A DNA stretch of 64,000 nucleotides. Source: Impatiens glandulifera (lineage: Eukaryota; Streptophyta; Magnoliopsida; Ericales; Balsaminaceae). This document shows, in pieces, positions 11,710-25,985 of the stretch. The stretch lies in NCBI RefSeq assembly GCF_907164915.1, contig NC_061865.1, positions 57,928,587 through 57,992,586 on the forward strand. Direction: 5' to 3'. A program made the translations under genes and the position numbers. Within the stretch, counting starts at the first letter, position 1; each line of letters opens with the position of its first letter. The notes beneath the pieces are model-generated. The model was not told the origin of the DNA and searched no databases. It saw nothing but the letters and a program-made list of their open reading frames with translations.

Positions 11710-13883
11710 TCATCCATTTAGATCACAACCAACTGATAATTGATTGAGTTGAACATTTGGCCTGCTGTTGTTAATATTATACCCTTTCCCTATTTGATTC
11801 ATCATTCCACCTGCATTTTCTCCTCGAGCTCGAAATATTATCACTTTCAACACAAACTCCCTCCCGTCGGTTAGCTCAAATATGCAGATGTCTCCTTCTT
11901 CTAACTTATTTTCAGATGCAAACTCCGGCCATCCCTTACTTAACTTAGCCGAACCATCTCTCCATAAGCACTTAACCGGCCACTTCTCACCGTTAGGACC
12001 TTGAAGCACCACAAATCCTGATACCTCACTGAGATAAGTATCAGCAAATTTTGCAGGCATGTGCTGCAAAATAATACAAATAACACAAAATTTTCATTAA
12101 GTTGACTTTTTAATATGGATAAATTCCAAACACGACGCACTCACTTACCAAGCCTACACCTTTGTACACATAGGATCGTCTAAGAACTACTCGACAAAAT
12201 GGGTTTATTGATTGAAAGGATTTCGATGCATTGAGAACTCTCTCCTTTTCTTCGGGTGATATCTCCCTAGACCTCTTTAGCCCTGATTGAGCTTCGGGAC
12301 TTCTAAGTTCACCTCCGACTTTTCCTGCCATCATTTCCTCTGCAAATAGAAGATCAGTTAACAAAAACAAATTCCTTGAATAAGGCTGGCACATCATTCC
12401 ACTGTATAACAGAGGAAATTGACTGTTACCACTCGAGTTTTCCCTGAGTGGGTTACTTAACAGGATATAAAAAGTTTACCAGATATGGAATCTCCCTTTC
12501 TTTTCTTGTTAGATTCAGATTTTTTAGTTCGCAGATGAGATCCAGTAGTCATATTCTCATTAAAACTGCATTGAATGCCAACATCACGTATACGACCCAT
12601 CGGTTGTCTAACATCTACCTCTTTATCGATGATTAAATTTCCACCATTCCCTTTAAGTTCACTTCCATCGAAGTTGTATACCATATAGGGAGTACCAATC
12701 ATCAAATTCTCATTTTCACCAATTAGGTTCCTTTTGGATGACTCTGCCCTATGGTATCCCATACTCGGGCACCAATACTCCAACCTAAAGACTTCTGGTG
12801 AAGAATTCATTCCTTCCCGTTTTGGATTTTCTAAATCAGATCGAAACTGCGAATTGTTAAGGTTGCCCATATATGACTGACTGTAACTTCTACTCATTTG
12901 ACCATCATAAAACTTGTTGCGTGAAAAGGCAGTGGGTGGTGTTTCCCATGGAGAATAACTTTTCGAGATTTCAACTCCTTCATCTACAAGACCACCTTTG
13001 TAATGTGGAGTACAGTGCTTCCCACTGAAAGGATCTTCAAAGCCATTAAGTGAATGGCATTGATATTTAACCTCGGAAACTGTCAAATCATGTATGTTAA
13101 CTCGGAAGCTTGAATTCCCCTCGTATATGAAAAGAAGAAAATGTCCTATAGCAATAGCATGGTGTTTTACGAATTCGTTCCAACCATTTGTGAGCCAAAA
13201 CTTATTGTCAATCTTTTCCAATTGGATTTTCCATATGCATCCGTTTGGAACTGTGAGTGTACACACATTAGTAAGCTCATTACCAAACTTCTTTCCAATC
13301 TTTCCTGAAATCCGCTGTATCAAATCAAATCGAATACATTTATAAATACGCAGTAAGTATATCGAATTTTACTTGTGATTAAACCATTGGTTTCAAATAA
13401 TCATGTAAATCTGATACCTCAAAACCCTAGAAAACATACTCTGTACAAAATTTGGTGATTGACCCAATTGCTTTCTCCTTTTTTTCTCATTCTAGGTTGA
13501 TTCAAAAGCTTAGTTAACTGAGAATCATTCAGCTAGTAGACTAAGGTATCCTAAACAATTACTTGTCAATAGGGATGGATCAATCAAACTTTGATTGATT
13601 ATTGGAATTAAACAAGCCCTAGAACTATTGAAGAATAAAAAATGAAATGAAATGAAATGAAAGTAAGCAAATAAACGTGGGTTTTGAACCATCAATCAAA
13701 CCAACTTCAACCCATAAGACAGATAGAGCTTATCTGCGCAGGGTATAAGTATATGTACATAAAGATAGAAGGAACAATTACCAGTTTATTGTCGTGAAAA
13801 AGGGCGGGCTCCATAATCCGGTAGAAATTGTTTGTCGGAGAAGTGAGTCGTCGGATTTCGGGGGGACCAACGTGGTTCGCCAT
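11710..13883 (-). CDS. VRN1-like B3 transcription factor
   Basis: Nuclear DNA-binding protein of the VRN1/RTV1 branch of the REM family. Four exons: 13782-13883, 12480-13314, 12149-12339 and 11710-12063, giving 493 residues with phases that close exactly. B3-1 spans about residues 18-117 ([41 protein letters not shown]). B3-2 spans about 352-450 ([50 protein letters not shown]). The linker holds a basic [11 protein letters not shown] stretch, a likely nuclear signal. The [16 protein letters not shown] segment ahead of B3-2 is also characteristic of VRN1. In Arabidopsis VRN1 maintains FLC silencing after cold and binds DNA without clear sequence preference. The same role here is inference; this copy is longer than VRN1 (about 340 residues) owing to its linker. 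Confidence 0.9.
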
Positions 13884-15533
13884 TCTTTCAGATATCGATC
13901 AAGGTGGTCTGGGTGATTGGGGCTTTGGAGGATCCACTATTGGGTCCTTCTCTCTATCTCTCTCAGTCTTATGGGGTTTTGAGATTTTTAAAGAACCATT
14001 CTTTACAGGTTTGGTTGTCGCTTAGCCAAACCAGAGCACAAAGACAAAGAAAGAGGAGCAGAAAAATAAATAAAATACCAAACAAAATAATAAAAAGTAG
14101 GTGTCCTACTAGGGAAATCCTCATTTCCTTTTTATTGTTTTAGATATTTTATTATTATAATAGTATTTTAATTAATTTCAAATATATATTTGAAATTTAT
14201 TTATTATATACTTTAACTATCATTATTTATTAATTTTATTATTATTATTTTATTTAATGATACATGTATTAATTAAAACCGCTTAAGTAGAAGCGAACTA
14301 AATTTAACTTAAGTTTAGTGGTAAATTTTGACCTAAGAAGGTCGTTATTGTTATGTGTTAGGTTAGTTCTTTTTTAATTTTTTTTTTTTTAAAAAAAAAT
14401 TAACTAATTAAAAAAAAATTTAAATTAAATTTCATAAAAATCATGATATTAAGTGACACAAAAAGACTATATAAACAATTAAGTTTTATAACAGACTCAA
14501 CTAACTTTAGTTAACGAAATTTTAACATAATATCATGAATGATAATTATATGCATCGGAGGTGAATGAGATCACTGAATATGCATCGATTCATCCTAAAT
14601 TGTCTTAAGTTCTTAACAATCGAAGATTGATTGACTTGTATACAATTCAGTTCTACATTTAAAGCTCAATTTATTCTTAGAATTTATTATTTACAAAAAA
14701 AATAGTACAAACCTTCACAATTATAAACACTTCAATTTTATTTTTTATTTTTTATAGTAAAAATCAAACTTAAAACAAAACAAAAATATTTTTCTTTGAA
14801 ATAATTGGTTAGACATCTTTATAATATCTTGAATATAACTAACTAAGGAGTATAATTATAATATGCATGCTATTTTCATGTCTGTTCCGACTCCAAACAC
14901 TAATAAACACGATTAAATAAAAAAAATTAAAATATATTTATTTATTCATTTTTAAGTTTTCTGTTTATATAATTTATTTATTTTTATAGAATATAATAAA
15001 AACAGTCTCCTAGCAAATCCCTAACCATAACCCTCTTTAAATTAGTAATTTGAGCCTAAAATATTTTCAACTACTTGCTAAGGTCATCGAACAATGTATT
15101 AAGGATTGCCTTTGGGAAGAAAACAATGCAAAACAAAGGTAGAGATGTTTGTGCCTAAATGAATGGGAAAAAAATCAAATCATCCATTGTGGAATTTTAT
15201 CTTGTGTTAATATTTTGCATCTTTTTAAAGTAATATACCTTGAGTTAAAAATCCAGTGATCTATTTCTCATTCACTTGATGAAAAAACACAAAAATAACT
15301 TTTTTACTAGCATTAACAGGCATTTTAACAGCCAAATAAATTACTACACCAAAAAGGACATCAAGAGGAAGCAAAAGGGAAAGAACAAAAAAATACTATG
15401 ATAAATATAAATAGCCTATACAGAAAATAAAACAGTAGTATATCGGGTCCTGTACACTTTAAGCGAGGAACAAAAAAATATGAATCTCCATCGGCCATCA
15501 ATTCTTCAATCCAACTGTCAAAAACGTAGCTAG
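13884..15533. other. Spacer between VRN1-like and sorting-nexin genes
   Basis: Holds the 5' flank of the VRN1-like gene on its left and the 3' flank of the sorting-nexin gene on its right. At about 14880-14975 lies a fragment related to the hAT element at 24388 ('ttccgactcc', then 'atatatttatttattca'). The rest is AT-rich with no recognised feature. Confidence 0.5.
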
Positions 15534-18500
15534 CTATTCAGGATGGGGCTTCATTTTCTGGTTTATGTGGAGAACGACTTCTCGCATTTCGGGAAATATT
15601 GATATCAAGACCAGTTCAAGTATTGCATAAGCAAGTTGCTTCAGGCAGACAGTTGACTGTATAATTTGAAGTGGAGATTATTATTAATTCACCAAACTTT
15701 GGAATGAAACAATAAAAATAATTCAGAAAGTGTGAATGTAGAGAGGTGTTTTTACTTGAAGGAAATAATATATGTCTTTTGCAACACGCTTGTACTGCTT
15801 ATAACCAATCAAGCTTACAAGTGCACTAGGAGCTCCATCTGATAAGAAAGATTAACCAAAAACTTCAACTCATGAGCATAAATCACTGAATTTGGTTGGG
15901 TTCTAAGATGTCAAACGAAACGAGGTAAATTGTGGGTCCTGATTCAGATTCATTTTTATTTTTATTTTAGAAAGCTAGCATACTCACACAATGATGTCCC
16001 TCCACTTCAACTTAGGGCGTTCTTACTATAAATCGAATTTAAGACATTTGGTCTATTAGGCAAAAATTTGAGCTACACTAATGGGTTAAGAATAAATATT
16101 TTAAATTGTGTCTGACTAAGTTAAGTTTTCAACTCGAACTCAACTGGCAGAAAAGTGATTCCAAATGGACCTATCTATACTAACTAGATTTGGTTTAAAA
16201 AGAAAAAAGAAACTTATTAAGAAATTGATTACTTACTAAACAACATCTTCTTGATGTCACTGGCCCGACGAGCATTCTCAAGCTGTTGCTGAAATGAAAT
16301 TTGTTTAGGGCCCTTACCACGGGGTTGGTCGCTGCTTGAGCAATCATCAGTCTCATTCTGAATTCTTAATTTTGTAAAAAATATGCCACCAGGCCAAAGA
16401 ATCTGACACAAAAAAAAAGATAGATTTTTATAAATACAAAACAATCTTTGTTTCTTGTCCACGAGAACAAGCTCTTCATTTATGAATTTTTTATTCATAA
16501 TTCCTTATGACAAGGTCTATCGGAAAAAAATATCCAAGAAAATCAATCCAAGAATAGATTTTCAAATAAAGCCAAAAGTTTTGATCTCTAAAAATTCACA
16601 TTTATACAAAAGCAAGTTTGTGCATGAGCTAATTTCTTTGGTCCCTGTTAAGTACCAGTTGAAGGTTTACATTATTTCATTAACCTAGGCCTTGTTTGAT
16701 TTGGGTTCTATCCAATCTATACCATCATATAATCCAAATAATCAGCCAAACAACCAAATTACCCTTATTTTATTTTTTATGACATTTTAAGATATTAAAT
16801 AATAAGACATTTGGGTTATTTTGCCCCAATAACAAAAACAACCCGCTTCTTAAACTAAGGTTATTTGGAAATAACCACTAGGTTATTCAAATAACCCCAG
16901 ATCAAGCAAGGCCCTAGTCATACAAATGCCCACTAGAATTTAGGAGGGAAAGTGTTCCAGACAAGTAATTAAATCTGCATATAGTGAACTACTACTCTTC
17001 TTACATCTTTTAGCAAGTGGATCCCCTGAGCAATAACATCATCTTTACGGAGCCACTGAATTTGCCTAAGAAGCCAATCATCAATTGCATCTTCCATCAT
17101 CAATTGTAAAATTTGTTTTGATATCCAGAAAACCTGTCTCCTGCAACAACAACAATCATGAGGAAAACTTCATGTTAGATTAGCAACGGGAAGAGTATGA
17201 TTCAGATCATGTTCACAACTATGAATCCAGAAGGTACTAACTTGTAATTCATGAGCAATAAAGGACAACAAAAAAGCATTTTACTAAAAAAAGAAAAACA
17301 GTAATGCTGGAGCTGTAAGATTTTGATTAATTTGTTTTAATGAATTTTACACTACAATTATTAAAGAATATTGAGGAAGTTAAAATAATGGATTATTACT
17401 TAACGGCAACTTTTTTATAAAAAAATATCTAAAAGGAAAAGCAACATCCATCAGCTTGGCAATGAAAAAAAAAGGTTTCTTAGAAGGATATTCAAACAAC
17501 ATACCGTAGCCAACCTCTTCTGTTAAGCTGAAATACTTTGTCAACCAAATTCAACATAGGTACACTTAAGTTAGGTGGTGCCCACTGCAAGTAAAATACA
17601 ACCAACAGTGTTATGTATGGTCAAGTAATAATTATTCTAAAAAGGTACATGGCTATAAACATGCAAGGAACAAAAAGAAGTAACATGAAGTGAGAAATAA
17701 CTTCGGCATCTTTTAAATAATGGAGTGAGAAATACCGTTTTCGAGGAAAGTGAATTTCTTTTATGCATAGGCCGGATATCGAAAAATGGATAGACCGACC
17801 AAACATCTGACCCGCCAGATATAGGTCTTGATTGAGAATAACCGATTCATTAGGGATGGATTGATATCTAGCCAAATAACCAAACCACCCAATCCGCGAT
17901 CACCCTTATTCGCGGTTCATTTAGGAAATAAAATTCTTACTGGATAATGATCCCAAACTTTTCCGAGACATTGGTAAAAAAAATGTAAAGATGGATTTTA
18001 AGCTAGATCATTGCCAATTGTAGTTTTATCTGGATTAGAATCCAGATGAAAATTGAGTAACCAAACAGGCTCAAGTATATACAAGTAGAGAGACGATATT
18101 TTTCTCCTAGACAGTATAGCTGTGAATTGGTAAAAGAAAAAAAGGTGGACAAAATAATTAACATGAAATGTCAAATAACTTCATTGTCTTTTAAATAATA
18201 GTAAACTGAAATGGATAGTATAGTTGTTTGATACCTCAGGTGGAACTCCAATAGGATCTCCCAATTGATTGGAGGAGCCAGATCCATTTGCTGCTAGATA
18301 CTCATCAAGGGTAATAGAGTTGCTCTGCAAATTATGCTGATCATTAGTGCCTAAACTTCTATGCCTTTCACCATGCCTAATAATCCTTGGAGGGAATCCT
18401 TTCGTGTTCAGTTCATTATCTGAATGCCATCCACTAGTCTGAGCACTGGACTCCTCATCCTCCACATGGGCCTCCTTTTCACCATGTTTATCACCTTCTT

Positions 18501-21500
18501 CACTGTCAGACAGTTTTTTTGGTGAACCCCCAGCAGGTAGCAGTAATATATCATTCCTGACTTCATCGGGAATCCATGATAAGTTCATGGAAGTAGCTGA
18601 AGTGGGTGTCTCGCGAGGAGGGGATGTTGAACCAACAACTTTACGCATTAAACCATCAGAAACCCCTTTAAACTGCCGCACAATGTCGTCCATTGCGTCG
18701 TCTACGTTAACTATCCAATCAAGGACATAATCAATAAAAAAAGTAGACAATAGGCAGTCAATCAATAAGAAAATAAACACGACTAGCATCGCATTACTTG
18801 TGTTTGTGAAATGATGACTCCCTATGAAAACATAGGATATGCAAATTGTAATGTATTAGAAGATTGGTTCATGATAGGGAAATCAAGAAAGAGAGAAACT
18901 GTCATCAAGACATAAATTGCTCTAATATATACAGTTCAAGAGCTAAATAGAATTAACACGACCATCTGCAAAAAAGGCCTTCTGTACTGGAAGTATACAA
19001 TATGAACCAATCAAAATATATGGTTTTAATGCATCAAATACTCAAAATTGTTCAAACACACAAAATAAAAGTGTGCAAAAATCCATCTCACCCCCTCTCT
19101 CTCTCACTTCCCTCCTCCTCTCTTTCTCACTCTCACTCTCACTCTCTCTCCCCTTCCCCTTTCCCTCTCTCTCTCTCTAGGGATTGCACGTGAGAAGGAT
19201 TTTTTACAAAACCGTGAAAAGCATTTAAACACCAAATAAGGACAGAAGAGGCCCCATTTGGGAACACTTTTGTTTTTGTTTTTGTATCTAGAATCATTTT
19301 CATACAAAAACAGAAATGTCTGTGACTAAATTTTGTTTCCAAAAAGTAAAAAACGGAGGCAAAAGTGTTTCCAAATTGGGCCAACCAGAATGCCGAATAG
19401 ATGCCAAGAGATTTACCAGCAAAGGTTTTGATCCCTGATGAAGTTCTTCCAAAGGAGTAATTCTTCATTACAAAAAAGGAAGTGTTAGATTTTAGCATGA
19501 TTAAATTAGGATAGAGCAATCATCCCTCGACCATATACTGCAACTAGAGAAGTCTTTCATACCTTAGAGGAAACACTCAGAAAGTCCCACACCTCATGTT
19601 GCTCAGCAATGTTTGCAATCAACAAGAGTTCCTGACATAGAGAGGCCTCATAGTAAGAGATAAAAGAGAAAGATATACAGGATCTTCATAAAGGTAAGTT
19701 GAACCATACTTGTAGATACTTGTCCAGTTGAATGCAACGCTGGTGGACGAAAGCATCCTCTGTGCTCGAAGAGAATATTCTTTTTGGTGGCAAATGTAAA
19801 GTGTAATTAGGGATATCTTTAAGTTGACGATGTAATCTCTCGAAATTCCTGTATCTGGTTCCATGATAATGCCCAAAAGAAAAAAGTATCAATTTCAAAT
19901 ATCTATATTGATAAACAGCAGCTCCTCATGGAAGCATGATTTGCACAATTGTGATAAACAATAATCTCTAAAATGAATGGTGGGATAAGGTAAGGACCTT
20001 CTTTTCACAAACCAAGTGTTGTTATCTGCCGCAGCAACTGCAATTGAATAAACTGCAAAAGATTTTGATCCAAGTTTCTCAAAGTATGCCCCAATAACCT
20101 AACAAGAAAACACAGGCAGAAAAAACAACCCAAATTAAGGGTGTGTTCGATAAAAGTGAAAATTAAGTGTCATGCAAAATAAATGTTTGAATAAACAAAA
20201 ATGAAAATAACGGATTTTTATGTACTTGATATGTAAGTTCGTTTGATAAAATGTGGAACTAGTATCGGGAAACCTTTACAGTGACGTAATTTGATTAATT
20301 TACAAAGTTACAGTTGTCTTTTCTACACTCTTACTATATTAACGAGTTAAGTCATTCATAGTTTACCAAACTAAGCCAGATTTATTAGCTTCATTGAGCT
20401 CAATCTAAATAATTAAGTGGTTTTAAATCAAAATTAAACTAAACCATGATTACCTTTTTCACCTCAGAACATAAGCCCAAAATATTTCGAAACAAAGGAA
20501 CAAAGAAAGGAGAGCAAGAATATAAATCTCTTACCCGGCACCTAAGTTTTGGATTATGCACAACTTCACTACGCAACACAACTGTAGAACTACTAGAATT
20601 CTGCCACTTGTTAGTCCTTTCAAAATCTGAATTGAAGAACTCAGAAATAATGGGACCTCCACCACCATTGGTAGGTTGAACTGTTAAAGAATTAGTACTA
20701 TTTGATCTTTTAAGGGTGATTTTATTTGCAGCTGAAGTAAGGTTTCCCAAATCATTGTGAAGTGATGCACTTTCAATAAGTTGTAAATCTTCATTATAAG
20801 GTGTGTACACCTCTTTGTTTTCTCCATCATATAGCCTTGTGTCAGTTGACAGTTTGCTTGGTGGCTGCACCAGTGCTTTCGATTCTGTACCAACAACAGA
20901 AGTTTGAGGACCCGCCGCTGCATCAATCTTATGAGCTTTATTTTTATAATTTCTCCCTTTCGTCCACATGTTTTCAAGATTTTCAGGCGTTAGCACTTCT
21001 GTTCTTCTCTGGGTCGCTGCTTCTAAATTTCTCGCCCATTCAGCAGATGGAAGATGCAAACTTTCTTCACCAAACACTTCTGAATTGGAACTCAGTGAAG
21101 CATCCAAGATCTCCTTATAATTGTTGGTTTTTGACAAGGCCATTTCGTTTGCAGCATCATGGCTGGAAGCATCATTTTTTGAGGTAAGTTCGGCAGATGG
21201 GACAATTGAAGCAGAGGCATTGTTAGGATTAGAAGCTCCTGCATTAGATGACTGGTCTGTCTCTTTCTTCACAAAATCCTTGATTATAAGCAAAACGTGT
21301 TCAATCAACTCATTGACATACCTAAAAACAAGGAGATTTGCCTGTATCAAATGACTGTCTTATCACAAATATAATTATATCGACTTCTAAAGGACAAACA
21401 AAGTTCAGCTATAAAACTGTAATATTTTAATGCTATATAATGACATCATAAACAAGGTTATTGATATATTTCCTGAATCAGCTAAACTTACAGAGTTCTA

Positions 21501-23235
21501 CATTAGTGTTAAGTTATGAGTTTAGCTTTAGAAGACAAAGGGATAATATCACAATAGCCTGTGAGAAATTAACCTACAGCACTTACATTAAGGGAATGTG
21601 CATTTATCTAAACGCTTTCTTTAGGCAAGCATAACATTACAAACAAACCAGTGCAATTCATAAATTAATCTTCTGGAGAGACCCTGTCAACTACCAATGT
21701 CATTTTATTGCATATAACCCACTTAAAATCTAAATTAGTTTGACATACTAGGTAACCAAAGGCACGTGAAGAATATAAGAGTGATATCTTGATACAGACT
21801 TACGTTGGACTTGCAAAGGTCATAATAGGTTGCATAATCAAGCATGTTACAATTTCACGGGCAATGCACCGAACCAAAGGGCATTGGGCTTCACGTGGTC
21901 TCAAAACAACAGCCAATAACCCACTAACAAGCCGTTGCAGAACCTGAGACAAATATATAAGTCTCAGATGACGTGCTGAAAAATAGAATCACAATGAAGA
22001 AGAACAAAAAAAGATCTAAGGAACTCCACGCACACCTTATACTCACTCTCAGGTGAAGCCAGTGCAGGATGGAGCTCATGAGAAGCCATTAAATGGTGTT
22101 TCAATCGTTCATCCCTTTCTTCTGAAGAGAGGGTCCCCATTACATCCACACCAATAGCAGCTTGATTTCTTCTGAAAAGATCTATGTGATCCCCTATTAA
22201 GTTAACTATATCCCTGCAATAAATAAGACTTATTGGTATTCTAGCCTATAATAGCTTCTTTGGAACCTCCTTTTTTCACTTTGCCAAAAGATCAAGAAAA
22301 ATATCATTTGGAAAGAAAATGCTATCAACAAAATTTTCTATAACATGATCTAAAAATTTGTCAAAAAATCACTTTTTTCATCCACTTTTCACCAAATGCA
22401 AACATGACTTACACGTTTTACTTTGGCAAATTTATAAAGTGATTATAACAAAATAAGACTTTCCAGTTGAGCCTTTTTGGAAAGTGTTATTTTGTCACAA
22501 AATAATGATGTACCTTGTCAACAAATCAACTAGATTTATTTCCTTCAGCCTATGAGATATTTCACCAAGAACATCCATCACAACACTTCGAATCAGCTCA
22601 GGGCCTTCTTTATCATCTGTAATATCAGAATACCACATATCTGTTACAAAATCCCGCAGAACTTTATCAATGAAGTCCGCCATTGCAGCCTCGATTACAG
22701 GTGAGTCGATTTTTTTCTTCCATTTAGGAGGTGGAGGTAATGCTGAAAGCCGAGAGTCATTAATAGACAATTGTTTCTTTTCCAAATGTGACAAATACGT
22801 TTGCCGAAAAGTCTGTTGCACCTTTTGCCTGATCTCTACTTCATTAAACAAAATCCGTAACACAGCAACAAATAGTACTGCTAGAGGCAAATTCATCCAC
22901 ATTGATTTACTAGTATCTGCAATCAATACGAAGCTACAAATGTTTAGAAGTAATAAGTGGAAAATATCATAATAATATTTTTATCTTCTTCTTCAAGACA
23001 AAATTACAACTACCCATAATATCCAGTCAAACCACAAGCCAACCCTTATATGCAATTTCGAATAAAGCAAACAAATGAAGCCAGAAGAGAACCTAAAAAC
23101 AAGATCAAATTGAATAAAAGGGGAAAGAAACGTACGCGTCAACAAGTATGTTACGGCGAAAATACATAGCCCCCAATAAACCGTTCGAACTTTGACTTCC
23201 TCAATAAGATCTTGTATACTCACCATGGCCTTCAT
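15534..23235 (-). CDS. PXA-PX-Nexin C sorting-nexin-type protein
   Basis: Membrane-associated trafficking protein, homologous to Arabidopsis PXA/PX/Nexin_C proteins such as the At2g15900 product. Fifteen exons: 23136-23235, 22514-22916, 22036-22213, 21804-21943, 20535-21321, 19998-20098, 19710-19854, 19563-19631, 19417-19462, 18235-18710, 17505-17584, 17005-17140, 16237-16402, 15756-15838, 15534-15656; sum 3033 bp, 1010 residues. Two hydrophobic segments lie near residues 19-33 and 40-56. PXA domain is about 100-275 and an acidic/Ser-rich linker spans 300-520. PX domain is about 530-645, with the phosphoinositide-binding RRYRNFERLH and PPKRIF motifs. Nexin C is about 816-990. Likely acts at endosomes or ER contacts by binding PI3P, which is a family inference. 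The first codon opens the only frame into the membrane segment. Every exon junction is GT-AG. Confidence 0.92.
16688..16913. mobile_element. Tourist-like MITE in intron 12 of the sorting-nexin gene
   Basis: A 226-bp element with ends GGCCTTGTTTGATTTGGG and CCCAGATCAAGCAAGGCC, imperfect inverted repeats. It is flanked by CTA on both sides (16685-16687 and 16914-16916). A 3-bp duplication and GGCCTTGTTTG ends are typical of PIF/Harbinger Tourist elements. No coding capacity. Confidence 0.7.
19088..19180. repeat. CT-rich microsatellite in intron 9 of the sorting-nexin gene
   Basis: About 90 bp of nearly pure C/T, mostly (CT)n with (CTCACT) interruptions. The transcript would carry the GA-rich complement. 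Open frames here are artefacts of the low complexity. Confidence 0.9.
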
Positions 23236-24387
23236 TGTGCCACCAATCTCGAGTTTCCTTCAACCAAATACGCAAAATTAAACCATACAGACACCCTTCG
23301 GTGCCCAAATCGCAAAGAAAATGCGAAATTAGGGTTATTCTCAGGGTGATTTGTTGATATGGATGAGAATCTTAACAGTAATTGATGAGAATTCTGAAAA
23401 AAGCAATGAAGAGATAGATGTATTCTCCCGTGACTTGTGCAATTGGTGATTCCTGTCGAGAGAAAGAGAGAGAGAGATGATCGGATGACAGAGAGATGAA
23501 TCGTCAGTCCAGGTTGACATACACGTTGGAGGAAGAATTGGATTGTACAGGCGGAAGATCGTAAAGGTGCCGTGGACCCACAGCTAGAGGAATTTCATCA
23601 TCTTCATTTTTGTATTAGTCTGATTAATCCATAGTGTCGCTTAGTTATTAATGATGGGTGATCATGTCTATCAAATATATTTATTTTCATTAATTGTCTT
23701 CAATTACTTTGATTTTTTTTAACTAAATTTTATTTATTATAGTAATTTAAGAGATTTTTAATTAGAATAAAATATGAGTCATCATTCTTTTCTTATATTT
23801 TTCTTTAATTAAATTTTGTATTAAAAAGTGTCATGGTGAAATTATGACATAATAGAGTGATAGGTTAAAAAATAAATTATTCTTACCTTTATAACTTAAT
23901 TTTATGTTAGGTTAAAAATATATAAAAATTTTGTATTATTATTTTTTTTAAATTAAAAGAGAATTAACATGACACTTCAAAGTCATCATTCTAGTTTCAT
24001 AAGCTGACTATTACCACTGGGCTACTATATTAGGTGAAAATGAGAACGTTTGGGTTAAATACATAGTCGAAAACACACTTAACCAATTAACCAGGTGAGC
24101 GAGAGGTTAGAGATCCAGCTCCACTAAGCTAAAAGAGGGATAATAAAAAATTTTAAACGGTTAACATCATTTCATTAAAAATCTCAAAAGTTGAAGAATC
24201 AAGAAAAATAATTAGACAAACGCTAACTATGATTATACAAGATAACAATCAACATACTTTAAAGTATCTGATTTGTAACATTCACACAACCATACAACAA
24301 AAATTATAAACTAAAATATTACAATCAATAACAACTCTTAATTATCACAATCGGGGTGTTTATTTTATATAAGCATACAACCTCCTA
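23236..24387. other. 5' flank of the sorting-nexin gene and spacer
   Basis: 23236-23540 is GC-richer and probably holds the 5' UTR and promoter, with a GA-repeat at about 23458-23478. Beyond it lies AT-rich spacer. About 23950-24130 is a diverged copy of the dispersed repeat seen at 1548-1870 ('aatacatagtcgaaaacaca', 'cttaaccaattaacc'). Confidence 0.5.
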
Positions 24388-24800
24388 TAAGGATGGCAAT
24401 TTGAAACCGCCCCACGAAAACCGAACCGAATTGCCCCGTTTGAGACGGTTTTTCCCCAAAACCGGGCGGGGATGGTATTTGTGTCCCCCGTCCCGATTTT
24501 ATCCCGATTCTGCCCCGAACATCATAAACATAATTAAATATATTAAATCACCAATATATTTATTTATTCACTATATTTTATAAGAGTAGTAATTATTTCT
24601 GTATAAAATTTTAATATATTACAATATATATTTATTTTTATATTTTTTTAAAATATTCCTATATATAATTTTATTGTATAATTTTTATTTATTTAAAAGA
24701 AAAAAAATTATTAACGGTGTTCCGCGAGATTCCCTAAAACCGAAAAAAATCGAACGGGACGAAAATGGTAAATGCATTTTCCGCCCTATTGCCATCCCTA
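24388..24800. mobile_element. Non-autonomous hAT-type element, 413 bp
   Basis: Ends TAAGGATGGCAAT and ATTGCCATCCCTA are inverted repeats with one mismatch. Flanks ACCTCCTA and GCCTTCTA agree at 6 of 8 bases, an eroded 8-bp duplication. The left half is rich in ccg/cgg words ('aaccgaaccgaattgcccc', 'cccgtcccgatttt'). Relatives are the split copy at 4236-6065 and a scrap at 14880-14975. No transposase frame. Confidence 0.75.
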
Positions 24801-25985
24801 GCCTTCTACGACCTTCTTCCTCAGATAATAATTAATTTTGTATTATATTAATAAGAGTATAATTGTTTTTTTATATTTGTTGGGCCTGGTAGGGCAGCCC
24901 TAGCCGTCTCATTTCAGGACAGGTCCTATGTACATTAATGATGAAAAATTAGTGAAACCGTCTAAACATTGCCTTAATCAATATAAACTAAATTGAAAAT
25001 AATGGAACCAACATAATGAGAGGTTGAACTAGTGCCTAGTCGACTGTGTCTCACCTGGTCCACCCGCATTAATGTTTAAAAACTAAAAATAATAATAGTA
25101 ATGAATCTTTTTATTTTTTGGTACTGTATGTTGTTGTTTTTATTGCTATTTTAGTTATTTATTTTTTAAAACAAATTTTAGATATAGTATTATCTAGCAA
25201 TTATTTTTACAAACAAATCAAATCAACTAAACTAATTTTTTAACCTACTAAATCGAAATCGGCTGTTTAAAATTTCCACAAACCATCTTCAGCGTTTAAC
25301 GGTATATTTCAATGAACAAACCGACTGAATTTAGTTCACACATTTATTGTACGTATTCTTGTATTTGAAAATATTTTTAGGAGATAAGTAGCGTTTTAGA
25401 CTAATTACGCAAATAAATATTTTTTTAATTATTATTTATCAAATATCTCATTACAAATCCAAAAATTATTTTACTGTAGAAAATAAAATAATATTAAAGT
25501 TTGAAAATAAGGACAATTGAGCTTATTTGTTAAAAAAAATAATTTTATCAAAAATCAAAACTAAAATTTATCAAAAAGTTATTTTTTTTATACACTTTTC
25601 ACCTATAATTTTTTTTAATGATTATAACAGTAACAGTGATCAACAAAATACAAGTTTTCAAATAATTTTAAAGTTAATAATTCTAATAATCAATAGTGGG
25701 AGCTTTAAGGATTAATTCGAATATCTCTAATTTTAGAGGGACTAGAAAGGTTTTCCATGCATTTGTAAAACGACGTCGTTTAAGTTGTCCAGGGAAGCTT
25801 GAGAAGAAAATGAAGAACAATTGAAAGCGATGAGACATCTCAACATCCAAAGCTTTCACTCAAACGGTAGATCCAATCGAGGCGATTGAAATTAGGTAAA
25901 CTGTTAATAAACGTTTTAGGATTTGTAGCCTTCAAATTGTTAGTAAGAAAGATTCAGAAGAAGATCTTCAATTTCGTTGTTATCA
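24801..25985. other. Spacer and promoter region of the FAM114-type gene
   Basis: Mostly AT-rich with no gene. From about 25740 the base composition shifts and the sequence probably enters promoter and 5' UTR. Confidence 0.45.
25768..25781. promoter_or_regulatory. AAACGACGTCGTTT palindrome upstream of FAM114-type gene
   Basis: A perfect 14-bp palindrome with an ACGT core, about 205 bp before the start codon at 25986. Words of this kind recur near transcription starts of broadly expressed plant genes and suit bZIP-type binding. Function here is inference. Confidence 0.5.

Noticed and set aside
19002..19307. Ser/Leu-rich and Arg/Glu-rich frames
   Set aside because: Translation of the CT microsatellite within intron 9 of the sorting-nexin gene.
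20130..20445. Suspected MITE in an intron of the sorting-nexin gene ('gggtgtgttcgataaaagtg')
   Set aside because: The start resembles known plant MITEs, but no matching inverted end or target duplication could be found.
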